Shown here in pieces: positions 42,617 to 51,816 of a DNA stretch of 64,000 bases. This DNA comes from Pseudomonadota bacterium. Its GTDB lineage: Bacteria > Pseudomonadota > Gammaproteobacteria > CALCKW01. The stretch is from the NCBI GenBank assembly GCA_039196715.1, contig JBCCUP010000009.1, forward strand, positions 1 through 64,000, written 5' to 3'. The stretch's first letter is position 1, and each line of letters starts with the position of its first letter. The notes under the pieces were generated by a model. That model was not told the DNA's origin and did no database searches. It was given only the letters and a program-made list of their open reading frames with translations. Both the position numbers and the translations under genes were made by a program.

Positions 42617-43537
42617 ATGGATACCCTGCGCATGATTGCCGACCCCAACCTGCGGGGCATTGCCTTGATGGTCATGGCCATGGGGGCCTTTGCCCTGGCC
42701 GACACGTTTGTGAAGGTCTCCGCAAGCACGCTGTCGCCGGCGCAGGTGTTGTTTTTCCTCATCGGCGGGGCGCTGGTGCTGTTTGGGGGCATCGCAGTCG
42801 CGCAGGGCGAATCGCTGATGGACCGACGGGCGCTTTCACCGGTGCTGTGGCTGCGCTACGTCGCCGAGGTGGCCGGGATGGTCGGCATGGTGACGGCCCT
42901 GGCGCTCGTGCCGATATCCACGGTGGGGGCGATCACCCAGGCCGCGCCGCTGCTCGCGGTGGTCGGTGCGGTGGTGTTTCTGCAGGAGCAGATCGGATGG
43001 CGCCGGTGGGTGTCCATCGCCTGCGGGTTCATCGGCGTGCTGCTGATCGTGCAACCCGGCGCCATCGCCTTCGATGTGTCGGTGCTCTGGGCCGTGCTGG
43101 CGCTCGTCGCGCTCTCGGTGCGCGACCTGACGACGCGTCTGGTGCCCGCTGACATGCCGTCGATCAGCCTCGCGACCTACACCATGGTTGCCGCGGCGCC
43201 GTTTGCCGTGGGCTGGGTGGTGTTGCGCGGCGAGGCACTGATCCCGGCGCACGCAAACTGGTGGGTCATCGTGCCCATGGTGGTGCTCGGTGCGCTTGGC
43301 TACATGCTGCTGATCGCGTCGCTTCGCAGTGCTGAGGTGTCCGTTGTGATGCCGTACCGGTACACCCGAATCGTGTTTCTGATCGGGCTTGGGATCGCTG
43401 TGTTCGGCGAGCGGCCCGACCGCTGGATGCTGGCTGGCGCGGCGCTGATTGTGGTGTCCGGCACCTACATGATGTGGCGAGAGCAGCGGGTGAAGCAGGC
43501 ACAGCTGACGTCAAGTGATACAGGCGCGGCACCGTGA
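42617..43537 (+). CDS. EamA-family (DMT superfamily) transporter
   Basis: 306 residues with ten hydrophobic helices arranged as two five-helix EamA repeats (about 12-140 and 155-292). Characteristic pieces are LALVPISTVGAITQAAPLLAVVGAVVFLQEQIGWRRW in repeat 1 and LRSAEVSVVMPYRYTRIVFLIGLGIAVFGERPD in repeat 2. It is an inner-membrane exporter or importer of small metabolites such as amino acids, nucleosides or their analogues. Its TGA overlaps the GTG of the GFA gene. Confidence 0.88.
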   Translation: MDTLRMIADPNLRGIALMVMAMGAFALADTFVKVSASTLSPAQVLFFLIGGALVLFGGIAVAQGESLMDRRALSPVLWLRYVAEVAGMVGMVTALALVPISTVGAITQAAPLLAVVGAVVFLQEQIGWRRWVSIACGFIGVLLIVQPGAIAFDVSVLWAVLALVALSVRDLTTRLVPADMPSISLATYTMVAAAPFAVGWVVLRGEALIPAHANWWVIVPMVVLGALGYMLLIASLRSAEVSVVMPYRYTRIVFLIGLGIAVFGERPDRWMLAGAALIVVSGTYMMWREQRVKQAQLTSSDTGAAP

Positions 43538-43947
43538 AAGTCGAGGGGGCATGCCTCTGCGGTGCGGTTCGCTACCGCGTGAAGGGTGGAGTAGGGGCTA
43601 CAGACCACTGCCACTGTTCAATGTGCCGTCGTCAGCACGGGGCTGCGTTTGCAAGTTACGCGGATTGCGACCCCAGCGCGTTCTCGTGGGTGGCAGGCGC
43701 TGAGCAGGTGGCCGTTTATGCGCTCGACAGCGGCGCCGGTTGGGCGTTTTGCCAGCGTTGCGGGTCGACGCTTGCGGGCACCACCGACGGCGCGGTCACG
43801 TCGATCGCCCTCGGCACGGTGTCGGGCGACCCCGGTGTGCGTCCGGGCTGCCACATTTTCGTTGGCTCGAAAGCGGTGTGGTACGACATCGCCGATGCGC
43901 TGCCACAGCACGCAACACGCCCTGAATCGGACCCGGACGGTGACTGA
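43534..43947 (+). CDS. GFA/CENP-V-domain zinc protein
   Basis: 137 residues from a GTG overlapping the transporter stop. The zinc-binding cysteines of the GFA fold are all present: CLCGAVRY (8-15), CHCSMCRRQHGAAF (about 26-39) and FCQRCGSTL (about 73-81). The founding member was proposed to speed formaldehyde capture by glutathione, but most relatives have no proven activity. Nothing in this neighbourhood decides it, although formaldehyde or C1 units are made by the demethylases a few kilobases upstream. Confidence 0.9.
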   Translation: MKVEGACLCGAVRYRVKGGVGATDHCHCSMCRRQHGAAFASYADCDPSAFSWVAGAEQVAVYALDSGAGWAFCQRCGSTLAGTTDGAVTSIALGTVSGDPGVRPGCHIFVGSKAVWYDIADALPQHATRPESDPDGD

Positions 43948-44007
43948 GCCGCTGCACCTTGGACACACGGCCGGTTGCATGCCCGCGGGTGGCACCGGGG
44001 TGTGGGC

Positions 44008-44631
44008 GTGAGCTTGTCCGCGTTTCTCGTTGCCGCGGTGCTGCTGGCCATCACGCCCGGTCCCGGCATCGCCTATGTGGTGGCGCGCACGGTGGCCGGC
44101 GGCCGTGTCGAGGGCTTTGCCTCGGCCATCGGCACGAGCCTCGGCGGCCTGGTGCACGTCTTCGCGGCTGCTGTGGGCGTGTCGGTGATCCTGGCCCAGT
44201 CGGCGGTGGCGTTCAGTGTCGTCAAGTACCTCGGCGCGGCGTACCTCGTGTTTCTCGGCCTGCGCCTGTTGTTCGCAGGTCAGCGCGTGTCAGCGTCGGC
44301 GACGCCGGCCGCGCGCGGTGCCCTCCGTGCGTTGGCCGAAGGTGTGCTCGTCGAGGTGTTCAACGTGAAAACGGCCCTGTTCTTCCTCGCTTTCCTGCCG
44401 CAGTTCGTGACACCGGACGGTGCCGTTGCGGCGCAGCTGGTGGCCTTGGGGTGCATCTGCGTCGCACTCAACACGGGGGTCGATGTGTTTGCCGTGCTCT
44501 CGGCCGACCGTCTGGTGCGCTCAGCGCCGGGCCGGGCAGTGCGCGCACGCGTCCTCAACGCCGTGTCCGGCAGCACGCTGGTGGGACTCGGGGTGTATCT
44601 CGCGTTGACGGAGCGCGTGGATGCGTCCTGA
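44008..44631 (+). CDS. LysE/RhtB-family amino acid exporter
   Basis: 207 residues from a GTG. Six hydrophobic helices; the N-terminal LVAAVLLAITPGPGIAYVVARTVAGGRVEGFASAIGTSLGGLVH (about 6-49) and KYLGAAYLVFLGLRLLF are typical of LysE/RhtB proteins, as is the mid-protein FNVKTALFFLAFLPQFV. It would export a small amino acid or homoserine lactone-like compound. Follows the GFA gene by about 60 bases on the same strand. Confidence 0.88.
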   Translation: MSLSAFLVAAVLLAITPGPGIAYVVARTVAGGRVEGFASAIGTSLGGLVHVFAAAVGVSVILAQSAVAFSVVKYLGAAYLVFLGLRLLFAGQRVSASATPAARGALRALAEGVLVEVFNVKTALFFLAFLPQFVTPDGAVAAQLVALGCICVALNTGVDVFAVLSADRLVRSAPGRAVRARVLNAVSGSTLVGLGVYLALTERVDAS

Positions 44632-44768
44632 GCGCGAGGATGACCGAGCGCCGTTGGTGTGTGCGGCGCCGTGACGCGGTTGCACGCCCCGCGGCCTGTG
44701 CGCATCGCCGGCTTGCCACGCCTGTGCTGGCGGTTCCGGGGCTCGTCGGCGGGTAAGCGAGGTGTGCG

Positions 44769-45347
44769 GTGAAGCGGGCGATCACGGCATACCACACCGA
44801 CGACGACGGGCACTGGGTGGCTGAACTCGCGTGCGGCCACTACCAGCACGTCCGGCACGATCCACCGTTCGTCAACCGGCCCTGGGTGACGAGCGCGTCG
44901 GGTCGCAACGCGATGCTCGGTCGCCAGCTCGACTGTCGGAAGTGCGCGCGGGGTGAGCCACGCGACATTCCCGTGCGGGGCCTCGACGCGCGCGGCAAGG
45001 CTGGCTGGTGCCGGGTGCTGGAGGCGCGTCAGTCGCGCAGTGACAGCGTGTCACACGCCGCAACGGCTCCCATGCCGCCGTCGACGACAATGTCCTGCCC
45101 CTTGATCCAACGGCTTTCGGGCGAGGCCAGAAAGACGATCACGTCGGCAACTTCGTCCGCGTCACCCGGTCGGCCGACGCGCGCGATGTTCTTGGCCACA
45201 CGCTCACCGAAGGCGGTCACGAAGTCCTGCAGAATGCCGGTGTTGACCGCGGCAGGGCTCACGCTGTTGACCCGGATGTCGCGCGCGATCAACGGCTCGG
45301 TCAAGGTCTGGGTCAGCACGATAACCGCCTCCTTGGACAGGTTGTAG
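44769..45347 (+). CDS. DUF3565 protein whose frame runs on past its usual end
   Basis: The first ~67 residues, from a GTG with GAGG upstream, match DUF3565: MKRAITAYHTDDDGHWVAELACGHYQHVRHDPP, WVTSASGRNAMLGRQLDCRKCARGE. The Cys and His residues (ACGH, H, H, DCRKC) suggest a zinc-bound fold. Known members end soon after this, but here the frame stays open to 45347 for 192 residues, its last ~106 codons lying antisense over the 3' part of the SDR gene (45029-45814). The tail is low-complexity and probably non-native: a lost stop, a frameshift, or a real convergent overlap. Confidence 0.65.
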   Translation: MKRAITAYHTDDDGHWVAELACGHYQHVRHDPPFVNRPWVTSASGRNAMLGRQLDCRKCARGEPRDIPVRGLDARGKAGWCRVLEARQSRSDSVSHAATAPMPPSTTMSCPLIQRLSGEARKTITSATSSASPGRPTRAMFLATRSPKAVTKSCRMPVLTAAGLTLLTRMSRAINGSVKVWVSTITASLDRL

Positions 45348-45814
45348 GCACGCGTGCCGTCGATGCCGTGCGCTTGGATGAAGGCATCGAGCGTGTCGAC
45401 GTTGTCGCCCGGGTGGCCGAGGGCCATCAGGGACTTCACCTGGGGCAGGTTCTCACGCCACATCGCCCCGGCGCGCGAGGCCGTGTTGACAATGGCAGCC
45501 TTCGGCGCGAGCGCGTCGAGCAGGCCCTCCGTGAACAACCTCAATCCGAAGAAGTTGACTTGCAGGATCGTGGTTTCCAACCCGGGCCGTGGTGGCAACC
45601 CGGCGTTGTTGATCAGCGCATCGAAAGGGCCTTCGGCGCGCGACAGCGCCGCGCGGATCGAGTTGCCATCGGCGAAATCGGCCTGGATCCACCGGTCCAC
45701 GTTGGCAGTCGGTTCGGCAATGTCGAACGCAATCACCGTGTGACCGGCGGCGCTCAGCCGTGCCGCGACCTCGGCACCGATTCCGGATGCTGCACCGGTC
45801 AGGGCTACGCGCAT
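45029..45814 (-). CDS. SDR-family dehydrogenase (hydroxysteroid/coniferyl alcohol type)
   Basis: 261 residues with GAGG upstream. MRVALTGAASGIGAEVAARLSAAGH gives the nucleotide site (TGxxxGIG), LINNAG the structural motif, YNLSKEAVI the active-site Tyr and Lys, and RVNSVSPAAVNTGIL the classical NxVSPG region. The early YNLSK spacing and an Asp-rich start (FDIAEPTANVDRW) match the 3-alpha-hydroxysteroid/coniferyl-alcohol dehydrogenase subgroup. Substrate unknown. It lies 70 bases after an aldehyde dehydrogenase gene on the same strand, so an alcohol to aldehyde to acid sequence is possible. Confidence 0.85.
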   Translation of the reverse strand: MRVALTGAASGIGAEVAARLSAAGHTVIAFDIAEPTANVDRWIQADFADGNSIRAALSRAEGPFDALINNAGLPPRPGLETTILQVNFFGLRLFTEGLLDALAPKAAIVNTASRAGAMWRENLPQVKSLMALGHPGDNVDTLDAFIQAHGIDGTRAYNLSKEAVIVLTQTLTEPLIARDIRVNSVSPAAVNTGILQDFVTAFGERVAKNIARVGRPGDADEVADVIVFLASPESRWIKGQDIVVDGGMGAVAACDTLSLRD

Positions 45815-45884
45815 GGTCTCAGCCTCGCACTGGGGTAGGTGCCAACGTGTCGTGATCGCCGTGCGCGGGCGTGCGCGGGGGGTA

Positions 45885-47372
45885 TCACAGCAGGAAACCC
45901 GCGGGCGCCGAAATGGAGTGCGGCTCGGCAAAAGCCAGGACGCCGTCGTAGCCCAGGTTCCGGCCGACGCCTGAATGCTTGAACCCGCCAAAGGGACCAC
46001 GCCCGTCCTGGGCCATGGGTCCGTGCCCGTTGAGGTAGGTGTAACCGGCCTCCAACTGGCGTGCCATCCTGACCGCGCGCTCCGCGTCAGTGGACCACAC
46101 CGACGAACACAAGCCGTAGTCGCTGTCGTTGGCGCGTGCAACCACATCGTCGTCGTCACGGAACGACATGATCGGCAAGGCTGGACCGAACTGTTCCTCG
46201 CGCACGATCGAAAGACTCGGGTCGGCGTCGTAGACCAGCGTGGGGCGTTGAAAATAGCCGCCGCCGGCGTACAGCTCGGGGTCCGGCACCTGGCCACACT
46301 CGCGCACATCGGCACCCGCGGCCCGTGCTTCGGCGATCATGCCGGTCACGACCGCGAGCTGACGTGCGTTGTTCACCGGTCCCATGGTGGTGTCGGGCAA
46401 CAGACCGTCGCCGATGACAGCACGGTCGCAGGCGGCGGTGAGCCCGTCGACCACCTCGTCGTAGCGGCGCTCGTGGACGTAGAGGCGCTTGATCGCCATG
46501 CAGATCTGGCCGGACGAGCCGAAGGCGCCCCAGTACAGTCGGTCAAACACCGCGTCATCGAGTTCGGCATCCTCGAGCACGATTGCCGGGTCGTTCCCAC
46601 CGAGCTCGAGCGTCACCGGTGTCAGGTTGTTTGCCGCCGATTTCATCACGCGTTTACCGACCTTCACCGAGCCGGTGAAATTGACTCGCCGCACCAGCGG
46701 GTGGCTGGTGAGCGGGTCACCGATGCGCACCCCGTCGCCCGTGATCACGTTGACCACACCCGGCGGGAGGAGCGCGGCCAGTTTGCTCAGTGTCAGAGTC
46801 GGGGCGAGCGCGGCGAACTCCGAGACCTTGACGACGACCGTGTTACCGGTGACCAGCGCTTGCGGCAGCTTGGCACCGAGGATCGACAGCGGCCAGTTCC
46901 AGGGCACGATCAGGGCGGCGACGCCGGCGGCCTGGCGGGTCACCACGGTGTCGAAGGGTGGGCCCTTGATTTCCTCGTCGATGGCGATGCGGTCGCCGTA
47001 GTCAGCTACCTGGCGGAAACGGTCGCCAAGCCGCGTCATCTCGAGCAGGGTCTCGCGGGCGATCTTGCCATGCTCGCGCGTGAACAGCCGTGATCGGTTC
47101 GCAACGTCGTCCGCGTCTGCCGCGAGGGCCTCGGCAACCTGCCGCAGCCGCTCTGCGCGCTCACCATGCGACAGTCGCGACCAAGCCGGAAACGCAGCGT
47201 GCGCAGCGCGCACTGCGTCGTCGACATCCTCTGCACTGGCATCTGCGGCGTACCCGACGAGTTCGGTCGGTCGCGCCGGGTTGTGGATTGCGTAGGACGC
47301 GTTCCCGTGTGCCGGGCGTCGGCCGCCGTTGATGAACAACCCGGTCGTCGTGGTCTCGGCTGACTGTGTCAT
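45885..47372 (-). CDS. aldehyde dehydrogenase
   Basis: 495 residues, standard size. PWNWP (157-161) has the catalytic Asn, ELGGNDP (256-262) the general base Glu257, and GQICMAIKR (288-296) the nucleophile Cys291. REEQFGPALPIMSF and PFGGFKHSGVGRNLG are also in place. It oxidises an aldehyde to the acid with NAD(P)+. The close sequence type is the broad aliphatic/aromatic group, and the partner SDR downstream on the same strand suggests a shared substrate. Confidence 0.9.
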   Translation of the reverse strand: MTQSAETTTTGLFINGGRRPAHGNASYAIHNPARPTELVGYAADASAEDVDDAVRAAHAAFPAWSRLSHGERAERLRQVAEALAADADDVANRSRLFTREHGKIARETLLEMTRLGDRFRQVADYGDRIAIDEEIKGPPFDTVVTRQAAGVAALIVPWNWPLSILGAKLPQALVTGNTVVVKVSEFAALAPTLTLSKLAALLPPGVVNVITGDGVRIGDPLTSHPLVRRVNFTGSVKVGKRVMKSAANNLTPVTLELGGNDPAIVLEDAELDDAVFDRLYWGAFGSSGQICMAIKRLYVHERRYDEVVDGLTAACDRAVIGDGLLPDTTMGPVNNARQLAVVTGMIAEARAAGADVRECGQVPDPELYAGGGYFQRPTLVYDADPSLSIVREEQFGPALPIMSFRDDDDVVARANDSDYGLCSSVWSTDAERAVRMARQLEAGYTYLNGHGPMAQDGRGPFGGFKHSGVGRNLGYDGVLAFAEPHSISAPAGFLL

Positions 47373-47582
47373 TCAGATTCTCGGCCTGGTAACGCGCGTC
47401 TTGCAAAACGGATCGATGCTGATTCGCAGCGTGCGCGCTTCCGCCCCATTGTGCGCTGTCTGGTGTCCCTTTGGCCAGTACGGCACCGCAGTGTCCTGGT
47501 GTGGTTCAACGGCGGCGGGTTCACCTGGCACAGTCGGCTTCGGGTGTGGTCGAATGCTCGGCAAACCGCACCGAGTCACCCC

Positions 47583-48077
47583 ATGGGCCGCTGGCGTCCG
47601 CCCTCAGAACCGTCTTCACCCTACGTCACGGCGGAGGGCTACGCGGCGTTGGAAGCGGAGGCGTCGTCGCTCTGGGCCCGACGGCGCGACACGGTTGTGG
47701 CCTTGTCTGCGGCAGCCGCGGAAGGGGACCGCTCCGAGAATGCCGAGTACATTTACCGCAAGAAGGAGTTGCGCGAGATCGACAGGCGTATTCGCTACCT
47801 TCAGACACGCATGCCCCGCCTGAAGGTGGTCACGGCCGTGGGCGACCGGACCCGGGTGTATTTTGGCGCGTGGGTCACACTGCTCGGTGAGGACGGTGTC
47901 GAGGTCACCTACCGAATCGTCGGCGCCGACGAGCTCGATCCGGCCAAGGGCACCATCAGCCTGGATGCCCCGCTGGCCAAGCGCCTGCTCAAAGCCGAGG
48001 TGGGCGACGAGATCGCCCACCGTGTCGGCGACGCGGTGCGGCACTTCGAGGTCACCGCGATCCGCTACGCCGAGTGA
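47583..48077 (+). CDS. greB: transcript cleavage factor GreB
   Basis: 164 residues. The N-terminal coiled coil (about 10-80) carries the acidic tip GDRSENAEYIYRKKELREIDRRI, with Asp and Glu that enter the RNA polymerase secondary channel to stimulate cleavage of backtracked RNA. The C-terminal domain (GDRTRVYFGAWVTLLGEDGVEVTYRIVGADE...) is FKBP-like. The basic character and length suit GreB rather than GreA. It runs convergent to the SGNH lipoprotein gene with 8 bases between stops. Confidence 0.9.
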   Translation: MGRWRPPSEPSSPYVTAEGYAALEAEASSLWARRRDTVVALSAAAAEGDRSENAEYIYRKKELREIDRRIRYLQTRMPRLKVVTAVGDRTRVYFGAWVTLLGEDGVEVTYRIVGADELDPAKGTISLDAPLAKRLLKAEVGDEIAHRVGDAVRHFEVTAIRYAE

Positions 48078-48085
48078 AGGCGGAC

Positions 48086-49135
48086 TCAGCCGCAGCGCTG
48101 AACCTTGTCGTTGCTCGTCAATGCCGTGTACCACGCGTCAGCCATCTTCGTGTACCCAGAGGTGTTCGGGTGCAGGCCGGTCGTGTCGGTCGGCGACGGC
48201 GTCATGTCCGTGACGGCATTCAGTGCGCTGTTCATGTCGACGACGGTGAGGTCGCTCCAGCTGTTGGCCATGAGGACGTCGAGATTGGCATTGAAGGCGT
48301 CAATGTTGCCGTCCTTGGTGGCATTGGGCGATGGGACGATGCGCGCCACAAGTGTGTCCACCGTCGGGTTGGCCGGAGAGATCGTCCAGTTTCTGATTGC
48401 GGTCAACAGGTTGTTTACGGGTGTCACTGTAGCCATCGTCCCCAGCGTGTTGACATCGTTGGTGCCTGCGTGCAGCAAAACGATGTCTGTTGCATTGGTG
48501 TTTAACGCGGTGTTTACCCGTGCCGTCATGTCCGAGGCAGTGTCACCTGGAATACCCTCATGGTCAGTATCAGCCAACCCGGCGTTGGCTCCTGATGACT
48601 GTGACCCGACGAAGTCCACTTGGTAGCCGTCGTTGGCCAGGCGCTCTTGCAGTCTCTGGCGGTAGCCAACGGCATCGGCCGAAACCGGCAGGTCCGTCGC
48701 AGCGGAACCCTGACTCGAGGTCACGCCGAAGGTGATCGAATCGCCCAGTGGCATGATCCGCACCGCGCCGAAGATGATTTCGAAGGTCGCGGTGCCGAGT
48801 AGGTTGTCATCGCTGGTGATTTCGGCGACGAAACTGTCACGGTAGCCGCGCGACGGCGTCGTTGGCGTGTAGGTGTAACTGCCTGTGGTCTGATCGTAGG
48901 ACAGGGACCCGCGTGTCGGGTTGACCGTGACGTTGTACCGAATCGGTATACCGGCAGTGATTGCAGAGCTCATGGCGCCCGTATAATTGGCGGCGGTCGG
49001 TGCGGTAATGCATTGATTGGCAAGCGTAAAGAGTTTTGGGGTGGTGCTGTCACTGTCGCACCCGGCGGCGATCAGCACGAGCGCAGCCAACCCTGCTAAG
49101 GGCGAGGGGGACAGGCGAGGCAAACTGTCGAACAT
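48086..49135 (-). CDS. SGNH/GDSL-hydrolase lipoprotein
   Basis: 349 residues. Lipobox LIAAGC (Cys26) after a hydrophobic leader makes it a lipoprotein. Residues 55-122 form a beta-rich Ig/cadherin-like domain (IRYNVTVNPTRGSLSYDQTTGSYTYTP). The SGNH domain follows with block I GDSITFG (Ser133), block III AGTNDVN (about 217-223) and block V DTTGLHPN (about 321-328) carrying Asp and His. It probably deacylates an exported ester or surface polysaccharide. Its start is 92 bases from that of DNA polymerase II, oppositely oriented. Confidence 0.85.
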   Translation of the reverse strand: MFDSLPRLSPSPLAGLAALVLIAAGCDSDSTTPKLFTLANQCITAPTAANYTGAMSSAITAGIPIRYNVTVNPTRGSLSYDQTTGSYTYTPTTPSRGYRDSFVAEITSDDNLLGTATFEIIFGAVRIMPLGDSITFGVTSSQGSAATDLPVSADAVGYRQRLQERLANDGYQVDFVGSQSSGANAGLADTDHEGIPGDTASDMTARVNTALNTNATDIVLLHAGTNDVNTLGTMATVTPVNNLLTAIRNWTISPANPTVDTLVARIVPSPNATKDGNIDAFNANLDVLMANSWSDLTVVDMNSALNAVTDMTPSPTDTTGLHPNTSGYTKMADAWYTALTSNDKVQRCG

Positions 49136-49227
49136 TGTGAAATACCTTGAATGTGAGCCAGGACGAGCGCTGACGTATACCTATGGACGAACACGGGTGA
49201 TTTTGCACCCGACAGCGGGGCTTTTCT

Positions 49228-51573
49228 TTGCAGTCTGTCACTGAATCGATACACGCTGAGGACACGGAGCTTACAGGTGTTCTGCTCACGAGACAGTGGC
49301 GTGACACGGCCAACGGGTTGCAGCTGCGTTACTGGCTGGCCACCGAGCGCGGCCCGGCCCAACTGACAGTCCACCATGAACGCGCCGTGTGCTTTGTGCC
49401 TCGGGACTTTGACGGCCTTGCGGACGCGGCGGTGGAGCGGCGCTCACTCGCTCTTGAGTCGATGACTGGCGGTCCGGTCGACGGCCTCTACTTCCGCGCT
49501 CAGCGGGACCTCCAGCAGTGGTTGCAAAGCGCTCCGGAGCACCGGTTGAACGCGTTTGAGGCAGACATCAAACCGAGCGACCGGTTCCTGATGGAGCGCT
49601 TCGTCACGCTCGGCGTCACCGCGTCGGGCAGCTGGCACCGAGCGGGTGGTGTCTGGTCCGTCGACAACCCGAAGGTCACGCCTTCAGACGCGGTGGTCCC
49701 GCTCAGACTGGCGTCGCTCGACATCGAGACCGGGGGTGGGGCGGGGGCGCCGCTCTACAGCATCGGCGTCGCGCTCGACGGGCGTTCCACCGTCTTCATG
49801 GTGGGCTCGCCAGTCGGCGCGGTTCGCGAGGACACCGTCGACGTGCGGTTCTGCGGCGACGAGGCCACAACGCTCAGGCGGTTCTTTAGCTGGTGGTCAG
49901 AGGCCGATCCCGACGGCATTGTCGGTTGGAATCTGGTCGACTTCGACCTCGCGTTTTTGCACCGCAAGTGTGAGTCGCTCGGCGTGGCCTTCGCCTTCGG
50001 CCGCGGGGACGAACCCGCGACGGTGTTGGCGCCGAATCGGTCGGATCAGCCCCGGGTGGCGCGCATTCCGGGACGCGTGGTGCTCGACGGCGTCGACCTC
50101 CTGCGCGCCGCGTTCTGGCAGTTCGAGAGTTTTTCACTCGATGCAGTAGCACAAGCGTTGTTGGGTGAGCGCAAGCTGATCACCGACAGTGGGCTCGACA
50201 AACTTGACGAGATCAAGCGGCAATACCGCGAGGCACCGCTCGAACTGGCCCGCTACAACGCGCGTGATTGCGAGTTGGTGCTCAAGATCTTTGAACGCGC
50301 GGACCTGCTCGCCTTTGCGCTCGAACGGGCGCGCCTGACCGGGCTCCCGATCGACCGGCTTGGCGGTTCGTCCGCCGCGTTTGACAATTTGTACCTGCCC
50401 CGATTGCACCGGCGCGGTCGGGTGGCGTTGAGTTTGTCGCAAGTGGTGCCGGGTGAAAACAGCCCGGGTGGCTACGTCATGGATTCTATTCCGGGCCTGT
50501 ACAAGAATGTGTTGGTGCTGGATTTCAAGAGCCTGTATCCGAGCATCATCCGCACCTTCGCGATCGACCCGCTGGGCCTGGTTGAGCCGGGTGACGACCC
50601 GGTGCCGGGATACCGTGGCGCCCGATTTGGCCGCGACGATCCGATTCTGCCGGCATTGATTGCAGACCTCTGGAGCGCGCGTGACGGCGCCAAGGCGGCG
50701 AGCAACGCACCGCTGTCCCAGGCGATCAAGATCATCATGAACTCGTTCTACGGGGTACTCGGCTCGAGCGGGTGCCGCTTCCACGACGCACGTCTTGCCA
50801 GCAGCATCACGCTGCGAGGCCACGACATCATCACCCGGAGCCAGAACTGGATCGAGGCCGACGGGGTCAAGGTGATCTACGGCGACACCGACTCGCTGTT
50901 CGTGTGGTTGGGCAACGACGTGCGCGAGGCGGACGCGCGGGCCCGTGGGGCAGCCCTCGCCGAGGGCTTGAACGCGTGGTGGCGCGATGAACTGAACACG
51001 GCCTTCGCCGTTGAGAGCCACCTCGAGATCGAGTTCGAGACCCATTACCTGCATTTTCTCATGCCGACCTTGCGCGGCAGCGCAGGCGGTTCGAAGAAGC
51101 GCTACGCGGGGCTGGTGCGCGACGGTGAGGCAGGGGAGAAGCTGGTGTTCAAGGGGCTCGAGGCGGCGCGCACCGACTGGACGCCGCTGGCGCGTGGCTT
51201 CCAGCGAGAACTCTACCGGCGGGTATTTGCCGGCGAGGCAGTCGACGCCTATTGCCAGGGCGTTGTGACGGCCTTGTATCAAGGTGAGTGCGATGATCAG
51301 TTGGTGTACCGCAAGCGGTTGCGGCGCAAGGTCGACGAGTACCAGAAAAACGTCCCGCCGCACGTGCAGGCGGCACGGCAACTCGAGCGGCCGGGTCGGT
51401 GGATCGAATACCGAATGACCGTGGACGGGCCGGAGCCGGTGCAGTTGGCGCGTGCGGCCATCGATTACGACCACTACCGAGAGCGGCAACTCGCGCCGGC
51501 AGCTGACGGCATCTTGCATTTCCTCGGGACCAGCCTTGCGGATATCTGTGACGATCAGATGCGTCTGTTCTGA
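49228..51573 (+). CDS. polB: DNA polymerase II (family B)
   Basis: 781 residues from a TTG, the only usable start before the conserved N-terminus LLTRQWRDTANG. Proofreading motifs ExoI LDIETGG (164-170), ExoII NLVDFD (about 233) and ExoIII YNARD (about 345) are complete, as are polymerase motifs DFKSLYPSI (432-440), KIIMNSFYG (about 500-508) and YGDTDS (551-556). It performs translesion and restart synthesis in Gram-negative bacteria. In E. coli it is part of the SOS regulon, but no CTG-N10-CAG LexA box was found in the 92-base upstream gap. Everything suggests an active enzyme. Confidence 0.95.
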   Translation: MQSVTESIHAEDTELTGVLLTRQWRDTANGLQLRYWLATERGPAQLTVHHERAVCFVPRDFDGLADAAVERRSLALESMTGGPVDGLYFRAQRDLQQWLQSAPEHRLNAFEADIKPSDRFLMERFVTLGVTASGSWHRAGGVWSVDNPKVTPSDAVVPLRLASLDIETGGGAGAPLYSIGVALDGRSTVFMVGSPVGAVREDTVDVRFCGDEATTLRRFFSWWSEADPDGIVGWNLVDFDLAFLHRKCESLGVAFAFGRGDEPATVLAPNRSDQPRVARIPGRVVLDGVDLLRAAFWQFESFSLDAVAQALLGERKLITDSGLDKLDEIKRQYREAPLELARYNARDCELVLKIFERADLLAFALERARLTGLPIDRLGGSSAAFDNLYLPRLHRRGRVALSLSQVVPGENSPGGYVMDSIPGLYKNVLVLDFKSLYPSIIRTFAIDPLGLVEPGDDPVPGYRGARFGRDDPILPALIADLWSARDGAKAASNAPLSQAIKIIMNSFYGVLGSSGCRFHDARLASSITLRGHDIITRSQNWIEADGVKVIYGDTDSLFVWLGNDVREADARARGAALAEGLNAWWRDELNTAFAVESHLEIEFETHYLHFLMPTLRGSAGGSKKRYAGLVRDGEAGEKLVFKGLEAARTDWTPLARGFQRELYRRVFAGEAVDAYCQGVVTALYQGECDDQLVYRKRLRRKVDEYQKNVPPHVQAARQLERPGRWIEYRMTVDGPEPVQLARAAIDYDHYRERQLAPAADGILHFLGTSLADICDDQMRLF

Positions 51574-51816
51574 CGCACTGCGCCCCGCCAGCCAATCGCC
51601 TTACTTTATCACAGGCACGGCCCCGTTACGGTATACCGACGTGATCAATTTGAATCTCGCTGTTCCAGACCTGATTGAGTTATAACGAAGCGCATTTTTT
51701 AAATTGTCAAGTCTTGAATCTCATAAATGAGCCGGCATTTCTGTATACAAGTCTAACTGGAGGTCAGCTGTCAGAGAAAACCCGAATAAAATCATTCATA
51801 CAAGAAGGACAAGCCC

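Noticed and set aside
49136-49227. LexA box upstream of DNA polymerase II
   Set aside because: No CTG-N10-CAG match was found in the gap; SOS control cannot be claimed from this sequence.
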